NCBI GenBank assembly: GCA_022385805.1 | Contig: MU277773.1 | Location: forward strand, 1 to 64,000 | DNA: 64,000 nt | Origin: Pilatotrama ljubarskyi | Taxonomy: Eukaryota > Basidiomycota > Agaricomycetes > Polyporales > Polyporaceae | Direction: 5' to 3' | In this document: piece after piece, positions 12,060 through 24,381 of the stretch | How the letters are laid out: each line of letters begins with the position of its first letter | Position numbering within the stretch: position 1 is the first letter of the stretch | Made by a program: the position numbers and the translations under genes | Notes under the pieces: model-generated | Told to the model about the DNA's origin: nothing | What the model saw: the letters and a program-made list of their open reading frames with translations, nothing else | Databases searched by the model: none

Positions 12060-12640
12060 TGACGTTCGCCCGCTCCTCAATGCGCCCTCGCTCGCTCGCA
12101 CACTCCTCGCTACCACCTCTCGCGCTCCTCCCTCGCTCCTACCGCGCTCCTCCCTCCTTGCTACCGCGCTCCTCCCTCGCTCCCTCCCTGACGCGCTCCA
12201 GCGCTCCTCCCTCCTACCGCGCTCCTCTCTCCCTCCCTCCCTGACGCCCTCCCGCGCGCCTCCCTCCCTGACGCCCTCGCTCGCTCCCTGCCTGATACCT
12301 TCCCGCGCTCCTCCCTCGCTCCTACCCTCGCTCCTACCGCGCTCCTCCCTTCCTCCCTACCTGACGCCCTCCCGCGCTCCTCCCTTCCTCCCTACCTGAC
12401 GCCCTCCCGCGCTCCTCCCTCCCTGACGCCCTCGCTTCGCTCGCTCGACCCCTGCCTGACTCCCTCCCGCACTCCTCGCTCGTTCGCTCGCTCCCAATCC
12501 AACGCTCCCTCCCGCGCTCCTCCCTCCCTGACGCCCTCCCTCCCTGACGCCCTCCCTCCCTGACGCCCTCCCTCCCTCCCTCCCTCCTTCACTCGCTCGC
12601 TCGCTCGCTCCCTCCTGCTCCTCTGTCGACCTCAGTCTAG
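12060..12640. repeat. Pyrimidine-rich minisatellite
   Basis: Irregular tandem array of CTCCCTCC, CTGACGCC and GCGCTCCTCC units in varying order, with almost no adenine on the + strand. The minus strand reads as Gly/Arg/Glu-rich low-complexity peptide, which is an artefact of the repeat. It starts about 30 bases after the transposase stop codon. Confidence 0.9.
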
Positions 12641-12660
12641 CCCCCGCTTCACATATATGC

Positions 12661-13550
12661 ACCCCCTATGTTGCAATCTACGCGTTCAGTCTCCCAGCTC
12701 GTTCGGCATGTAACCTTTCTCAGCTTGGGGCAGGAAACGCATCCTGTGCCCTTCCCTGGGCTGGATTTTGTCGCGACATGTTACCTGCCACTAGCGAGGT
12801 CGCAGGGCGGGAAATGCCCGCACCACGTGACATATTCTGGATATTTCCGGCCGCCGAGCGAAGATGGGATAGGTGACTTATCCGGGGCAAGAAAATGAGC
12901 GTGACAGCTTGGTTTTACAGTAATGCGAAATGCGTGCTGAAAACTTGGAGAAGCTTTCCTATCCCAAGAATATCCGTTATCCGTAAAAGTGACGAACAGC
13001 TTTCATTTCTCGGCAATTTAGCCTTGCGCGGAACTTAGCCCCTTTCAGGCGTACGAAATGTGTGGGAAGTGCACGGGAAATGATGCCCTTTTCAGCCCCC
13101 GAGCGCTAACCGCGAAATTATCGTAAAAGGTAAGACCCCCGCATGGATTTCCCAGTAATCTCCCGGTCTGCGGAATGGCGCTTTGCCCGCCGTGTGAACG
13201 TTTGAACCTCTTTTCCGGTCGCGGGTCCATGGCAGTCTGGTGTACTATTGCAAGGCACAGGTCAATATATCCGTACATCTTTATTATATCACCTGTAGTC
13301 CTACAGATGTCAGGCTTTCCTAATAGCTAGACTTACCAGACGGAGCCAGATAGTCCTGCTCGATCCAGATTGTAGACGATCGATGGATGTCATTAGAGTG
13401 GCTCGTCGGTCGTCTAGACGCGAGAACATGACTCGTTCCCGAGGACGACCAAGAACGGATGCCCGTCTCCGCCTCTGGTACCTTCAATTGAGAGTGCTTG
13501 CTTTACCCTGCCACTAACTGCGATAGAACGACGCTTACCGCAAGCCGACC
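12661..13550. other. Intergenic; repeat-like motifs, promoter of the oxidase gene
   Basis: No gene. The first 600 bases contain several CG-N-GAAAT words in both orientations and a short palindrome CTGTAGTCCTACAG near 13290. The last 250 bases are the likely promoter and 5' leader of the D-amino-acid oxidase gene. Confidence 0.5.
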
Positions 13551-15175
13551 ATGTCTTCCGAAGCCTCCCAGCCCGCCTCGACCCAGGTGGTGATCCTAGG
13601 CGCCGGTGTCATCGGTCTCACCGTTGCGCATGTCCTCTCCAGGGATGCTCGGTATAAGATTAGGATCGTGGCAAGAGACATGCCAGAGGACTTGGACTCC
13701 CAGGCATTCGCATCTCCATGGGCGGTACGTGATGTCTCCTCCCCGCCCAGTCACCTAGGGGCGATCAAGCTACAGAACCGCTTCAGAAAAGGTCTGGGGC
13801 TTGACCGCCCGGGTAACCTCAAGTTATCCGCGTGGAAGCGTTCTCATATGAGGCTGTTCCGCGCAGGGGGCGAACTGGTCACCTATGGGCACGTACAATG
13901 AACGCACGTATAAATGGGAGAAAGCCACCTTGTGCGTAGTCTTCGCCGCGTCACGGTTCGGCTCGCGTCAGAACGCTCACGAATCGCCTTGCAGTGACAA
14001 ATTCTGGGACATGATCCCTTCCGGGCTGGCTATCGTAAGTCCGAACTGTCGCGTGGCCCTGCTGCAGCGCCGTGTCTCAGGGAGAAGTCTCGTGTTAGGC
14101 ATCTCCGTCGAAGGTCTTCTACGATGAGGGCACAAACCTAGAACAGCTGTGGTACAAGTCCCTCGTCCGTGACGTGAGTCAACCTGCGTCCGAATAACAT
14201 AGCAATGGGGATCAACCTGCTCCTTGATTCCCAGTTCAGGGTGTTGAAGCAGGATGAACTCCCGGCCAGCATGAAAGCAGGCGTCGGCTTCAAGACCGTC
14301 TCCGTCTGGCCGGACGCCTACCTTCCGTGGCTCAAGTCCGAGCTTGTCGCGCGTGGCGTAGAGTTCGTGCGCAAGCGTGTTGTGAGCCTGGACGAAGCTG
14401 CTGCCCTTGCGGGGCCCAATGGAGTCCTCATAAACGCGACCGGCCTGGGTGCGTACGGAAGCAACGAGGCGTCTGCGCGCTGTATGAATGTGAACGGCTG
14501 CCTGGCTGACCCCCCCGGATTCTCGTGCAGGTGCACGGTCGTTGATCGGTCTGGAGGACAAAGACGTGTTCCCCATTCGAGGACAGACTATTGTGATCGA
14601 TAATCCGAAGGTCAACGAGTTCATGTGCACGGACATCAGTACGTCTCCTTCGGCAGAAGAACCTCACTCCTACCCACATACCTTCTACAGCGACCGCGGA
14701 CGACGGTAACGCCACGTACATCATCCCGCGCCCCTCCAAGACTGCGTCCGGGTTCACCACGGTCCTCGGTGGCAAGTACCAGAAGGACAACTGGGACACA
14801 TCCTTCAGTGCCGAGGACGCGCAAGGCATCATCGAGCGGTGCGCTGCGCTCGCGCCCGCAATCAAAGACCCGGAGACGCGCATCCTCAAGCACAACGTCG
14901 GCTTGCGTCCTGCTCGCCGGGGCGGCCCCCGCGTCGAAGCGGAGAAACTCGACCTGCCGCTGAAGACGCATTGGCTCACGGAGCAGCCGCAGGGCGAGAA
15001 AGGCACAGTGCTGGTGGTGCATGCGTATGGCTTTGGGTGAGTCGAGTAAGCATGAGAGATGGGCTGGGAACCTCACCGTACATGATGCAGCCCCGCTGGG
15101 TATCAGATGTCCTGGGGTGCCGCTGAGGAAGTCGGCGCCCTCGTGGAATCCCATGTGAACCCCAACAAGGCATGA
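13551..15175 (+). CDS. D-amino-acid oxidase (FAD-dependent)
   Basis: Eight exons (13551-13724, 13867-13931, 13995-14034, 14099-14173, 14235-14448, 14531-14638, 14691-15036, 15091-15175) give about 368 residues, the usual family length. It should oxidise D-amino acids to 2-oxo acids, ammonia and hydrogen peroxide. Seen: the FAD-binding [17 protein letters not shown] at residues 12-28, ASPWAGANWSP, the ATGLGARSL segment, [10 protein letters not shown], the family signature [16 protein letters not shown] (the Arg that binds the substrate carboxylate), and [17 protein letters not shown] at the C-terminal FAD site. The first intron is long (142 bases). Known fungal enzymes are usually peroxisomal with a C-terminal SKL-type signal; this one ends HVNPNKA, so no PTS1 is visible. 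D-aspartate oxidase is an alternative specificity. Confidence 0.93.
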
Positions 15176-15406
15176 TGCCGCGGCTGAAGGTAGAAATTAG
15201 CAGATTGTACTCGTCCTGTACCATGGAGATTCATGGAGGCTCAAAGCCGGAAACGACATGCGGCATATGCTGAGCAGTAAGTGAGATGCATGCGATTGCG
15301 ATAACACGACGGACAGGTAATAAACATATGGACGGCTAACAGTACATAAGGACGTAAGATAGGCTCAGTAGGGTAGAGGTCCATGAATGAGAGGCAAGCC
15401 AGAAAG

Positions 15407-18400
15407 CTATCGCATCCCCGGCGGATCGAAAACGGGTGGCCGCGGAGCCAATGGTGGTCGGGACTGCTGTGAAGGCACGGACTTCAGCTTGCCAAGCCAG
15501 CCCTTCTTCGCAGCCACCTTAGTGCCTTCGCCGTGGGACGAGGCGCGAGGACTGTTGGTCACGTCGGAGATGGTAGGGGGTATCGGCGCTCCATTACTTG
15601 AGCCTGTAGTCGCTCTCCTCGAGGGTGACGTTGATCCTGCGCGGGCGATGTGATGCCGCACGGGGGTGAACCCGGTCCGCATACTTTGTAGAGCTTTACG
15701 CAAGCGCGGTGTTGTGGGTTGTGCGGGAAGCTGAGGACCAGGGGCGCTGTCAGCGGTAAAGGGTTGGGGAGGGAGGGATCCGCAATCGTCGAAGTCGTCC
15801 GGCGCACGCCTCTTCACACCGACCACGGATGAAGAAGACGAGGACTCCGGGATTGATTGACTCTGGGCCGGAGCAGTAGGTGCTCGTCGCCGCTCGGGAG
15901 TACGGGCCTTGAAGACGGGCATTGAAGGAATGCGGGACTCGGGTGTCTTTGGCCGGGAGAGGGATGACGGGCCAGATGCCATACGTGATCGCGACTCTGG
16001 TGTCTTGGGCCTGAACGTGGGCATCGGAGGAGGTTGAGAAAACATGGAGTTTGGTGAATGCGTAGCAGGAGCGGTTGCAACTCGTGGGCGGGAGAAGGGG
16101 CGGGACGATGACGACGACGCTAGCGAGTTGGGCAGCACCGGTGCGGGGGCTAGTAAAGGAGGCGAGAAGGTGGTAGTTGGCTTCGGTGCAGCCGGCGCGG
16201 AAACAGTAGCTGAAGCGGGGGCAACGTTCTCCGGCGCCTTTGTCGCGGCCTCTGTTGCGGCGGCTAGCTTGTTCTGCAAATTCTGCACCTTCCGAGTCAA
16301 GAAGTCAATCTTGCTCGTAAGCTTCTTCTTCTCCTTGATCAGTCTGCCGAGAACTCTTAGGACGCGATGCCAACTCGAGGAACAAATGGGACTTACTCGA
16401 TGAAGCGATCGTCGTTCTCCTCAATCTCCAGGCACTTGGCACGCAGAAGCTCCTCCATCTCCGCATTCTTCTCCTTGAGCTCGGCAATCTCATCCTCGAG
16501 CCTAGGCTGTGCCCGCAGCGCGTTCAATTCACGCTTGAGCGCGGCGACGGTCTGCTCGTGCTGGATGGTCTGCATCGCCAAGTTGGCCTCCGTGTTCTTG
16601 GCGAGTTTATCAAGCGCGGTACACTTGGTGCGAAGTTCCGCGAGCTCCGCGTCAAGAGCTGACGCGCGGCGTTCACTATATGAGGAGTCAGCACCGTTGT
16701 TCGAGACAACAAAAGAGCTACTTACCCATCAGCAGCTTGACTTTCCAAGAAGCGCTGCAAAGACTTTGCCCGCTGCACCTCCGCTTCCAGGTTCGTGACC
16801 TGATACTGGAGATCCAGCCTCTCCTCTTCTACCCGCGCCAGCGACGACTCCGCGTGCTCCAACTGAGCACGGAGAGCAGGAAGCTCGCGCTCAGCCTCCT
16901 CTAGCGCCCCCTCGGCCGCATCACGCCTGCTGACCGCCTCGCGTAACTCCGTAGTAGCCGTTTCTCTCGTCTCGGCATGAGCAGCCCTCTCCTCGTCGAG
17001 CTCTCCGCGGCATACCTCAGCTTCCTTGGCGAGCACCGTGATACGTTCCTCTAATTCCTGGACGGTACGAGAGAGCTCCTCCATCCTCTCGCGTTGCTGC
17101 GCATCGGTATCGCTTCGGGCGTCCTTGAGCGAGCGCAACTCCTCGGTAGCATCAGCCAGGCGCTCTGCCAGAGTCTGAAGCTCTTCGGCGTGAGCCTCAC
17201 GGAGCGCAGCAAGCTCCGCCTCGAGAGAGCGCGCCTGCGTGTCAGCCTCTGAGAGCTCGCGAGCCCGTTCCTTCAGGTCCTGTACGGCCTCGTCACGCAG
17301 TGCCTGGAGCTCATCACGACGAGAGATAGCCATCTCCAGCTCCTGAGTCGCGCCATCCAGGCGTTGCCGGAGCGTCTTCGTCTCCTCATCGTGGAACGCC
17401 TTCAACTGCTCCAGCTCAGCCTCCAAACGGCTCGCAGTGTCCAGGGAGTCGCCAGCCTCGGCCAAGCGTGCCTGGAGCTGTTGTTTCACCTGAGCGAGTT
17501 CCTCCTCGACGGCCTTGCGCGAGACGTCCGCCTGACCGCGAAGGCGCGTGACTTCCTCGAGCTCGTCGGAGAGGGTCTTGAGTTGGTCCTGAAGCGAGGC
17601 GACTTCATCTTCGTGCTGCTTCCTCGCTTGGGCGAGCTCGCTTCGCAATCGCTCTTCAGACTCAGAGCGAACGGCGCTCTCCGAGAGATGGCGAGAAAGC
17701 TCGTCTTCTGCGCGCCTGAGCTCTTCATCCACACGCTGAAGTTGGTCGAGAGTCTGCTGATGGCGAGCCTCCAGCGCAGTAAGAGACTCCTTGGCGTCCT
17801 GCAGCTGAGCTTCGAGGTCCGCCTTCTCCTCTGCAAAGAGGCCGGCTGCCAGGGACTGGCGGTTGGCATGTTTATCGCGCAGGGTGACGAGCTCGCTCTG
17901 AAGTGACGATAGCTCGCTGTCCTTGGCCTCCAGGATCGCGCGTATCGAAGCAAGCTCCGCCTCTGTCGCTGCCTTCGCCTCCTCTGCCTCCCGAGCAGCG
18001 GCGGAGAGCTCCGTGAGCTGTGCTTCCTGCCGGTCTGCGGCTGTGTCGCGCCGCTGCTTGAAGTCCTCGAGAGCTAGAGCGCTGTCGTCGAGCGCGTGGG
18101 CCAACCGCTCGCGTTCCATGGATAATGCGGTGAATTGCGCGGACAATGCGTCCCTCTCGCTTTCCGCCGCCTGAACGCGAGCTTGTAATCGAGACCGTTC
18201 CTCCAGAGACGCAGCAGCTTGACTCCTCGACTGCACGAGAGCATCCCTCCGCCCGGCCATCGCCCCGAACGCAACCTTCACCACACCCATCACTTCCATC
18301 TCTCTCGCCTCCTCGACCGCCTCCAACGCCTCCTCCAGCTCGTCGCACCGCCTGAGCGCCTCATCGCGCTGATCGCGCGTCGTCCGGCAGTCCTCGAGCA

Positions 18401-20618
18401 TCGCGTCCTTCTCACCCTGAGCGACCTCCATCTCCGCAGTCATCTCCGCGATGCGCTCCTCCTGGAGCTTCAGATTCATCTCCAGCCGCGCGATGTCGTG
18501 CTGGTGCATCCCGATCTGCGCCGTGCGCCGCTCGATCCGGCCCTCGAGTTCTTTGATGTGCGCGCGCAGCGCGCCCTCCGCGGGCTGGCCCGACGAGAGC
18601 GCGTTGAGCTGCTGCGTGTGCCGTTGGTCCGCGTCGGAGAGCTCTTGGCGTGCGGTGTCGAGGTCATGCTGCAGGTGCGTCTTCTCGAGCGCCAGTGCAT
18701 CGCGCGCAGCTTCGGCGTTGGTGAGAGCAAGATTTACCGCAGTGAGCTTGCCCTCTGCGTCTGCGAGGGTGGCGCCAGTGTCTGCATGGGACGTACGCTC
18801 GCTGGATAACTCGTCTTCCAGCCGTTCGATCGTCGACCTGAGGCCGGACACTTGAGACTCCGCAGCGTGCAGCATCTCGGTGGTGGACGACAGCCTCTCT
18901 TCAAGATCGGCAATGGCTTGCCCGCGCTCTTCGAGGTGCTGCTGTGTGTGGTGCAGTTGTTGATACACTTGCTCGAGCTCCCCTGTGAGTCCTTGTATGC
19001 GCGCGCTGCTGTCGTCTCCTTGCGCATCTGCGTGCTGGGCGACGATGGCAAGCGCGACGGTCGCCAGTGCTGAACGCTCAGCCTGCTCCTGGAACGCCTG
19101 TATATGGCCGCGCAGCATGTTGAGCTCCGCCGGGTTTCCAGCAGGCGTGGTAGGGGCGGACGTTGCGATCGTCAGCTTCGCTTCCAGCGACTGTACTGCG
19201 AACCTGTTCTCCGCGTTGAGGAACTCGAGGTCCCGCCGGAGGCCGTCGCGTTCGCCGCGCAGACGCTCGATCGTGTTGAGGAGCTTCTCCATCGTAGCCA
19301 CTGTGGCCTCGTCGGCGGTCTTCGCTGTGATGGGCGGCTGAGACGGGTCGGCGAGGTGACCCTCGAGTTCGCTATGAGGAGTCAGGTAAGCACCACGACA
19401 AGAAAAAAACGAGGAGACGTACCCTATCCTGCTGTCAGCAGCACGAAGACGTTCCGAGAGTCGTGTGCACTCCTGCTGCAGCCGATCCCGCTCGTCCAAC
19501 GCTTCTTCCCTCTCCCGAGCAAGTTCCGCCAGCCTGTTCTCGGCTTCCGACGCCTTCCTACTCGCATCCTCCAGTAACTCTGTTGTCCGAGCAAGCTCGT
19601 CCTGCAACATCGCCAAGTCCCGTTTTCGGCTGCCGGTGGACCTTACGAGTTCGTTCTCGAGCGCCTCGATGCGCTTCTCCTCCTCCTCCAGTCTCTCCAG
19701 GAGCTCAGCCTCCCGTGCGGCAATGTCTTCTCCTCCTTGCGTCGCTCGCAGGTAGCGGAGGTCTTCGTCTCGGTCCTCCAGCTTGGCCTGTACTTCCTCC
19801 AGCTCTCTCTGTAGTCGCTTCTCCGCTGCGGTCTTCTCGTTCTGGAGCTGAACAAGAGCATCCCTCGTACGCACCAGCTGCTCGGTAGTCTTCTCGAGCT
19901 CGGCTGCTTGCTGATCAGAGGTTGCTCGGAGGTCTGCGACCTCCTTTTCCAATGCAGGCAGGCGGAAGGATGATTCGGAGGATGATCGTCGGCGATGCCG
20001 TGCGCTCGCAGATTGGCTTTGACTTCGTCGGAGGGCGAGTTCCTCTGCTTGGGCCTTGCTCTGCAGCTCCCTCTCGAGGGCCCGTACACGCTTGAGGAGG
20101 GCAGCGTTGTCCTGCTCCAGCTTCGACTGCCCTTCTGAGGTCGAGTTCGCACGAGAGGAAAGGAGATCAATGGTGGATTGGAGCTCGAGCGCGGTTTGCT
20201 CGGAGTCCTTGAGCTTGCGATGGGCGGTGGTGAGGGCGACCTCTGCGTTCTGGCGAGTGTTACGTTCGTTTGCGAGCTCTTCGTTTCGTCGTTCAAGTTC
20301 AGCATCAAGTTGTATCGCGCGATCGGCTTCTCGACGGAGCTGGGGTAGCGCGGGGGTCTCATCATGCAAGGGCCGGGCGGTGGCTAAGACCAAGACGCAC
20401 CTCGTCGAGCAAGTCATTCAGCGATGCTTTCGAGTCCTGCAATTCTGCCTCTCTCTTCATATATTCGCTGCGTAGCGTCGCGTGTGCCGCATCTGGGGGA
20501 TCATCAGCGAGAAGATACGAGTCTTGCTCGGCCACGACTGGCCTTTGGCGCGGAGCTGTTCCTTGAGGGCGCGAACCTCGTCGGAGTCATGGTTGTCGCC
20601 GATGCCCCAGGTGGACAT
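15407..20618 (-). CDS. Very long coiled-coil protein (~1,660 aa)
   Basis: Exons 20339-19423, 19371-16726, 16675-16397 and 16343-15407 join in phase; a further exon ends at 20401. About 1,300 residues are nearly continuous heptad repeats of Glu, Leu, Arg and Ala (for example LEKEVADLRATSDQQAAELE, LEEVTRLRGQADVSRKAVEE). The C-terminal 300 residues are Ser/Pro/Thr-rich with repeated RPKTPESR and KARTPERR units, possible proline-directed phosphorylation sites, and a conserved-looking KKGWLGKLKS near the end. The N-terminal exon (MSTWGIGDNHDSDEVRALKEQL) is in a different frame from the next segment (SYLLADDPPDAAHATLRSEY) and I find no good splice pair between them at 20535-20570, so the start is uncertain and may lie further upstream. 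Function is not assigned; cytoskeletal, nuclear-pore or spindle scaffold roles are possible from architecture only. Confidence 0.7.
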
Positions 20619-22896
20619 CGCGTAAGTCCAGGATTTATCGTCAGGAGATGCTGCCCGGTGGTCGTATATGATGTGGAATGTGTGGACTAGGGTCTCCGCG
20701 GCGGTGAGAAAGAGGCAGGAAGCGTGCCAGACAGGCGCCCGCACAACCACTCAATCCCAACAGAGACGCGCCAACCACGTGATCGCGGAGGTGCTTGTGG
20801 GAGCCTCTTGCCTCTTCTGGATGATCCTCAGATATGCCGATGCGCCTCCGCTCGCTCAGCCTTCGTCTATTCCTCCTCAGTTCTCACTGACTGCTGCAAT
20901 CGTCTTGCAACTCACGTACAGTAGACGAGTCACGAGATCATTTAGACGAGAGAGAGCTAGGTTTCATAAATGTTGGGCCGTGGCGAAAAAATCATCAGCA
21001 TCTGCGCCATGACTGTGGACAGAGTACTAGTGAGGAGTGATGCCGGGGATTGTGAGCAGGTTTCCTCTCGTTTGCTCTGTGTTTTGGTATAGCTGACACT
21101 CGGCTACTTGAGCAGTGTCTTCCATGAGATGTACATCTCATTCCTCCGACAGCTCCACAATCTTCTGTCTTCCTCGAAGACGTGCGCAGTACACCTGCCT
21201 ATTCTTAGCGACCTCCTCCGCCACGTAATTGCCTGCGTTGTATGGCGTGCTTGCCCTTCCCGCTGGCATCATCCGGCGAGAGTGTGCGTCTGTCTTGTTG
21301 GTTCCCCCGCAGGTGTTCCAGCGAATGCGAAACCGAGTGCCCGTCGTAACGGCCGAGACAGATCAGAGTTCACCAGATTGCTTCCCGGCGGCTTGGCGAT
21401 CCACCTTCTGTAATACTCGGTGGCTGTGAAAGCCAGTTTGGAGTTGCCTGCAGAATGGTAGCATTGATCCCTCCTTGTATCTGGAACAGCGCAGCGCAAT
21501 TCTTTGGCAGTACTCATGAGCAACTCTGGGGCCGCTCTCATCATCGCCTATATCCTGCTCACGGTGCATTACGGTGCAGCAGCTTGATTTGTTTTGCAAG
21601 TATCGCTCGGACACCACGCTCGATCCCGACGATATCGACACTCATGCGAGTATGAGAACTCGTCCCGTTGAAGTCCTTTACTGATCTCACTATCCCGTTG
21701 GCTTTAGTGTTTGCCTCAGGGAGAGTGGCGGGTACAGCTAAGTCGTATCCGTCACCTTAATAGCCCACAGAAAAGTGTAGGAGGCCGTCGCGCTTTCTCC
21801 AACATGGTCATTCGAACTGCAGCTGTACGGAGGGAGCGCTTCATCCGCTCGGTGAAATTGCCTCTGGTGTCCACCATCACATGACTATGGTCTGGAAGCG
21901 TTGCGATGCGAGGGTCTAAAGGAAACGTCCGACGGGCTAGCCCAAGTTCCGGGGGGCATATTGAATGGGCTGACTAGCTATTGCCTTCTGCGGCGCTGCG
22001 ATCTAGCACGGTGTCTGCTCGCGGTGAATCATGACCTCCTGACCGAGCCGCACCTGCTCTGAGAGCATTCTCCCTCTGCCCGGATTTTACCCGGCATGTC
22101 TTGACAACTACGGCTGTTCGGCCGCCAGCATGACGCCAATGAGCCAGTGACGAATTGGAGCCTTCGTTGTGGCAGCATTATGTCGTGTACAAGTCCATGG
22201 AGTGACCAATTGCTGGAGAGATGGTACGGAAACACCGCTGCTTGCACTGAAATCGACTGACACTTCCACCAATGCAGGTTCGCGAACCTCGCTCGTTAGC
22301 ATGGGAATGACCGGGCTACCCAGCCTCGGCATCTCCTCGCAGCCAAGACAAGTGTGCTTGCGTTTTTGACAAACAGTCACGTCCGAAGCTCATTCCCGCA
22401 TCACCGACCGTGATCATCCGCGGCGGCTTCTCCGCTCACATGGACCCTCAGCAGCTTCCATGATGCGCCTGTTACCGCTCCTCCACACCTCCAGAACACG
22501 GGCTCTGTATAGAATTCGGCGGGACAGCCTATACGCGCCTTCCTGATGTTCTCGCATCGGCCTCTCCTCGGTCTCTTCGTGACCTGTCCAGCCAAGGCAT
22601 CGACGCAGAGCCGTCGTCTTCATGGTTTGTCGACCCCATATGCGTACTGAAGGGGTACCCTTCGGATACTCTTCGGTTTCGCACCGTCCACTTGTCCCCT
22701 CGGGACCCCTTCATCACACAAGAGAGTCTCCACCACGCCCTGGTCCCATGTCGAACGGCGAAATCAGCACTACGCGCTCCCTCCTACCCCGCATATTTTC
22801 CGCGACGCCCTCGTATAAAGCTTGCCTTGGGATGCGTCGGTTCAGCATCGAGCACCCCGCCTCGTAACCCGCAGCGTTCTTCACCCGGCCTCGGAA
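20619..22896. other. Long intergenic region
   Basis: About 2.3 kb between divergent genes. No reading frame here resembles a protein and none can be extended by splicing into one. The left end is the promoter and possible undetected 5' exon of the coiled-coil gene (a plausible in-frame segment HTFHIIYDHRAASPDDKSW lies just above 20618). The right end is the cellobiohydrolase promoter. Confidence 0.5.
22814..22819 (+). promoter_or_regulatory. TATA box of the cellobiohydrolase gene
   Basis: TATAAA lies 83 bases before the start codon, a spacing usual for strongly regulated fungal secreted-enzyme genes. Assigned by position and match only. Confidence 0.55.
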
Positions 22897-24381
22897 ATGT
22901 TCCCCGCAGTCGCTCTCCTCGCTCTCTCCTACATCGCCATCGCGTACGGCCAGCAGGCCGGCACGCTGACTGCGGAGAACCACCCGAAGCTCACGATCCA
23001 GCAGTGCACGGGCAAGAACAGCTGCCAGACGCAGCCGCGCTCGATCGTGCTCGACTCCAACTGGCGGTGGCTCCACTCGACCAGCGGCAGCACCAACTGC
23101 TACACCGGCAACACTTGGGACACCTCGCTCTGCCCGGATCCCGTCACCTGCTCGAAGAACTGCGCGCTCGATGGCGCTGACTACTCTGGTGAGCGCGCCC
23201 TTGCGGGATCGGCGTGGAGAGCTCGAGCTGACCGCCTGAGGTACTAGGCACCTACGGGATCACCACGAGCGGAAACTCGCTCTCGCTCAAGTTCGTGACG
23301 CACGGCCCGTACTCGACCAACATCGGCTCCCGCGTCTACCTCATGGACTCGAGCGACTCCAAGTACCAGCTCTTCAACCTCAAGAACCAGGAGTTCACAT
23401 TCGACGTCGACATGTCGAAGCTCCCGTGCGGCCTCAATGGCGCGCTCTACTTCGTCGAGATGGACGCCGACGGCGGTGTCTCCCGCTTCCCGAACAACAA
23501 GGCGGGTGCCAAGTACGGTACCGGCTACTGCGACACCCAGTGTCCCCATGACATCAAGTTCATCAACGGCGAGGTGTGTACTTCGCTGCGGTTCTCTCTT
23601 GCGCATATTTTCTGACATGTCGTATTAGGCGAACATCCTCGGCTGGACGCCCTCTGACAATGACCCGAACGCGGGCTCCGGCCAGTACGGCACGTGCTGC
23701 AACGAGATGGACATCTGGGAGGCCAACTCCATGGGTGCGGCAGTTACGCCCCACGTCTGCTCCGTCCAGGGCCAGACGCGCTGCTCGGGCACCGACTGCG
23801 GTGACGGCGACAACCGCTACAACGGCATCTGCGACAAGGACGGCTGCGACTTCAACTCGTGGCGCATGGGCGACCAGACCTTCCTCGGGCCCGGCAAGAC
23901 CGTCGACACCACGAAGAAGTTCACGGTCGTGACGCAGTTCCTTACGAACAACAACCAGACGTCGGGCACGCTTTCCGAGATCCGTCGCCTGTACGTCCAG
24001 AACGGCAAGGTGATCGCGAACTCGAAGACGAAGATCTCCGGCATGAGCGCGTACGACTCCATCACCGACGCCTTCTGCAACGCCCAGAAGACCGCGTTCG
24101 GCGACAACAACTCGTTCGAGCGGCTCGGCGGCCTCAAGCAGATGGGCGCGTCCTTCGACAAGGGCATGGCCCTCGTCATGTCCATCTGGGACGACCACGC
24201 CGCGAAGATGCTCTGGCTCGACAGCAACTACCCGCTCGACAAGGACCCCTCGCAGCCTGGCGTCTCCCGCGGCCCTTGCCCCACCACCTCGGGCGATCCC
24301 AAGGACGTCGAGTCGCAGAGCCCCGACGCGACCGTTGTCTTCTCCAACATCAAGTTCGGTCCGATTGGCTCGACTTACTAG
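22897..24381 (+). CDS. GH7 cellobiohydrolase (CBHI type), no cellulose-binding module
   Basis: Three exons (22897-23188, 23248-23573, 23629-24381) encode 456 residues. It is a secreted reducing-end cellobiohydrolase of glycoside hydrolase family 7, cutting cellobiose from cellulose chains. Seen: signal peptide [18 protein letters not shown], mature start [19 protein letters not shown], and the catalytic block EMDIWEAN with nucleophile Glu about 232, Asp 234 and acid/base Glu 237. Trp-rich tunnel segments ([29 protein letters not shown]) and many cysteines are present. The protein ends directly after the catalytic domain (KFGPIGSTY), so there is no linker or CBM1. Codons are strongly biased to C/G endings, as in highly expressed genes. 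Known: white-rot polypores carry several such genes, induced by cellulose and repressed by glucose. Confidence 0.97.

Larger units (their letters stand above)
7900..13290 (+). mobile_element. CACTA-like DNA transposon, approximate limits
   Basis: Limits are inferred from the Tnp2 gene, the CACTACAAAGG string at 7946 and the repeat-rich DNA up to about 13.3 kb. The right flank contains a minisatellite (12060-12640) and then five short copies of a CG-N-GAAAT motif (12808, 12926, 13053, 13074, 13111), which could be subterminal transposase-binding repeats. No terminal inverted repeat pair or target-site duplication was confirmed. Confidence 0.4.

Noticed and set aside
12357..12662. Gly/Arg/Glu-rich reading frames on the minus strand
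   Set aside because: They are translations of the pyrimidine-rich minisatellite, not genes.
17364..18855. Long open frames on the + strand at 17-19 kb
   Set aside because: They are antisense shadows of the coiled-coil gene, whose biased codons remove stops on the opposite strand.
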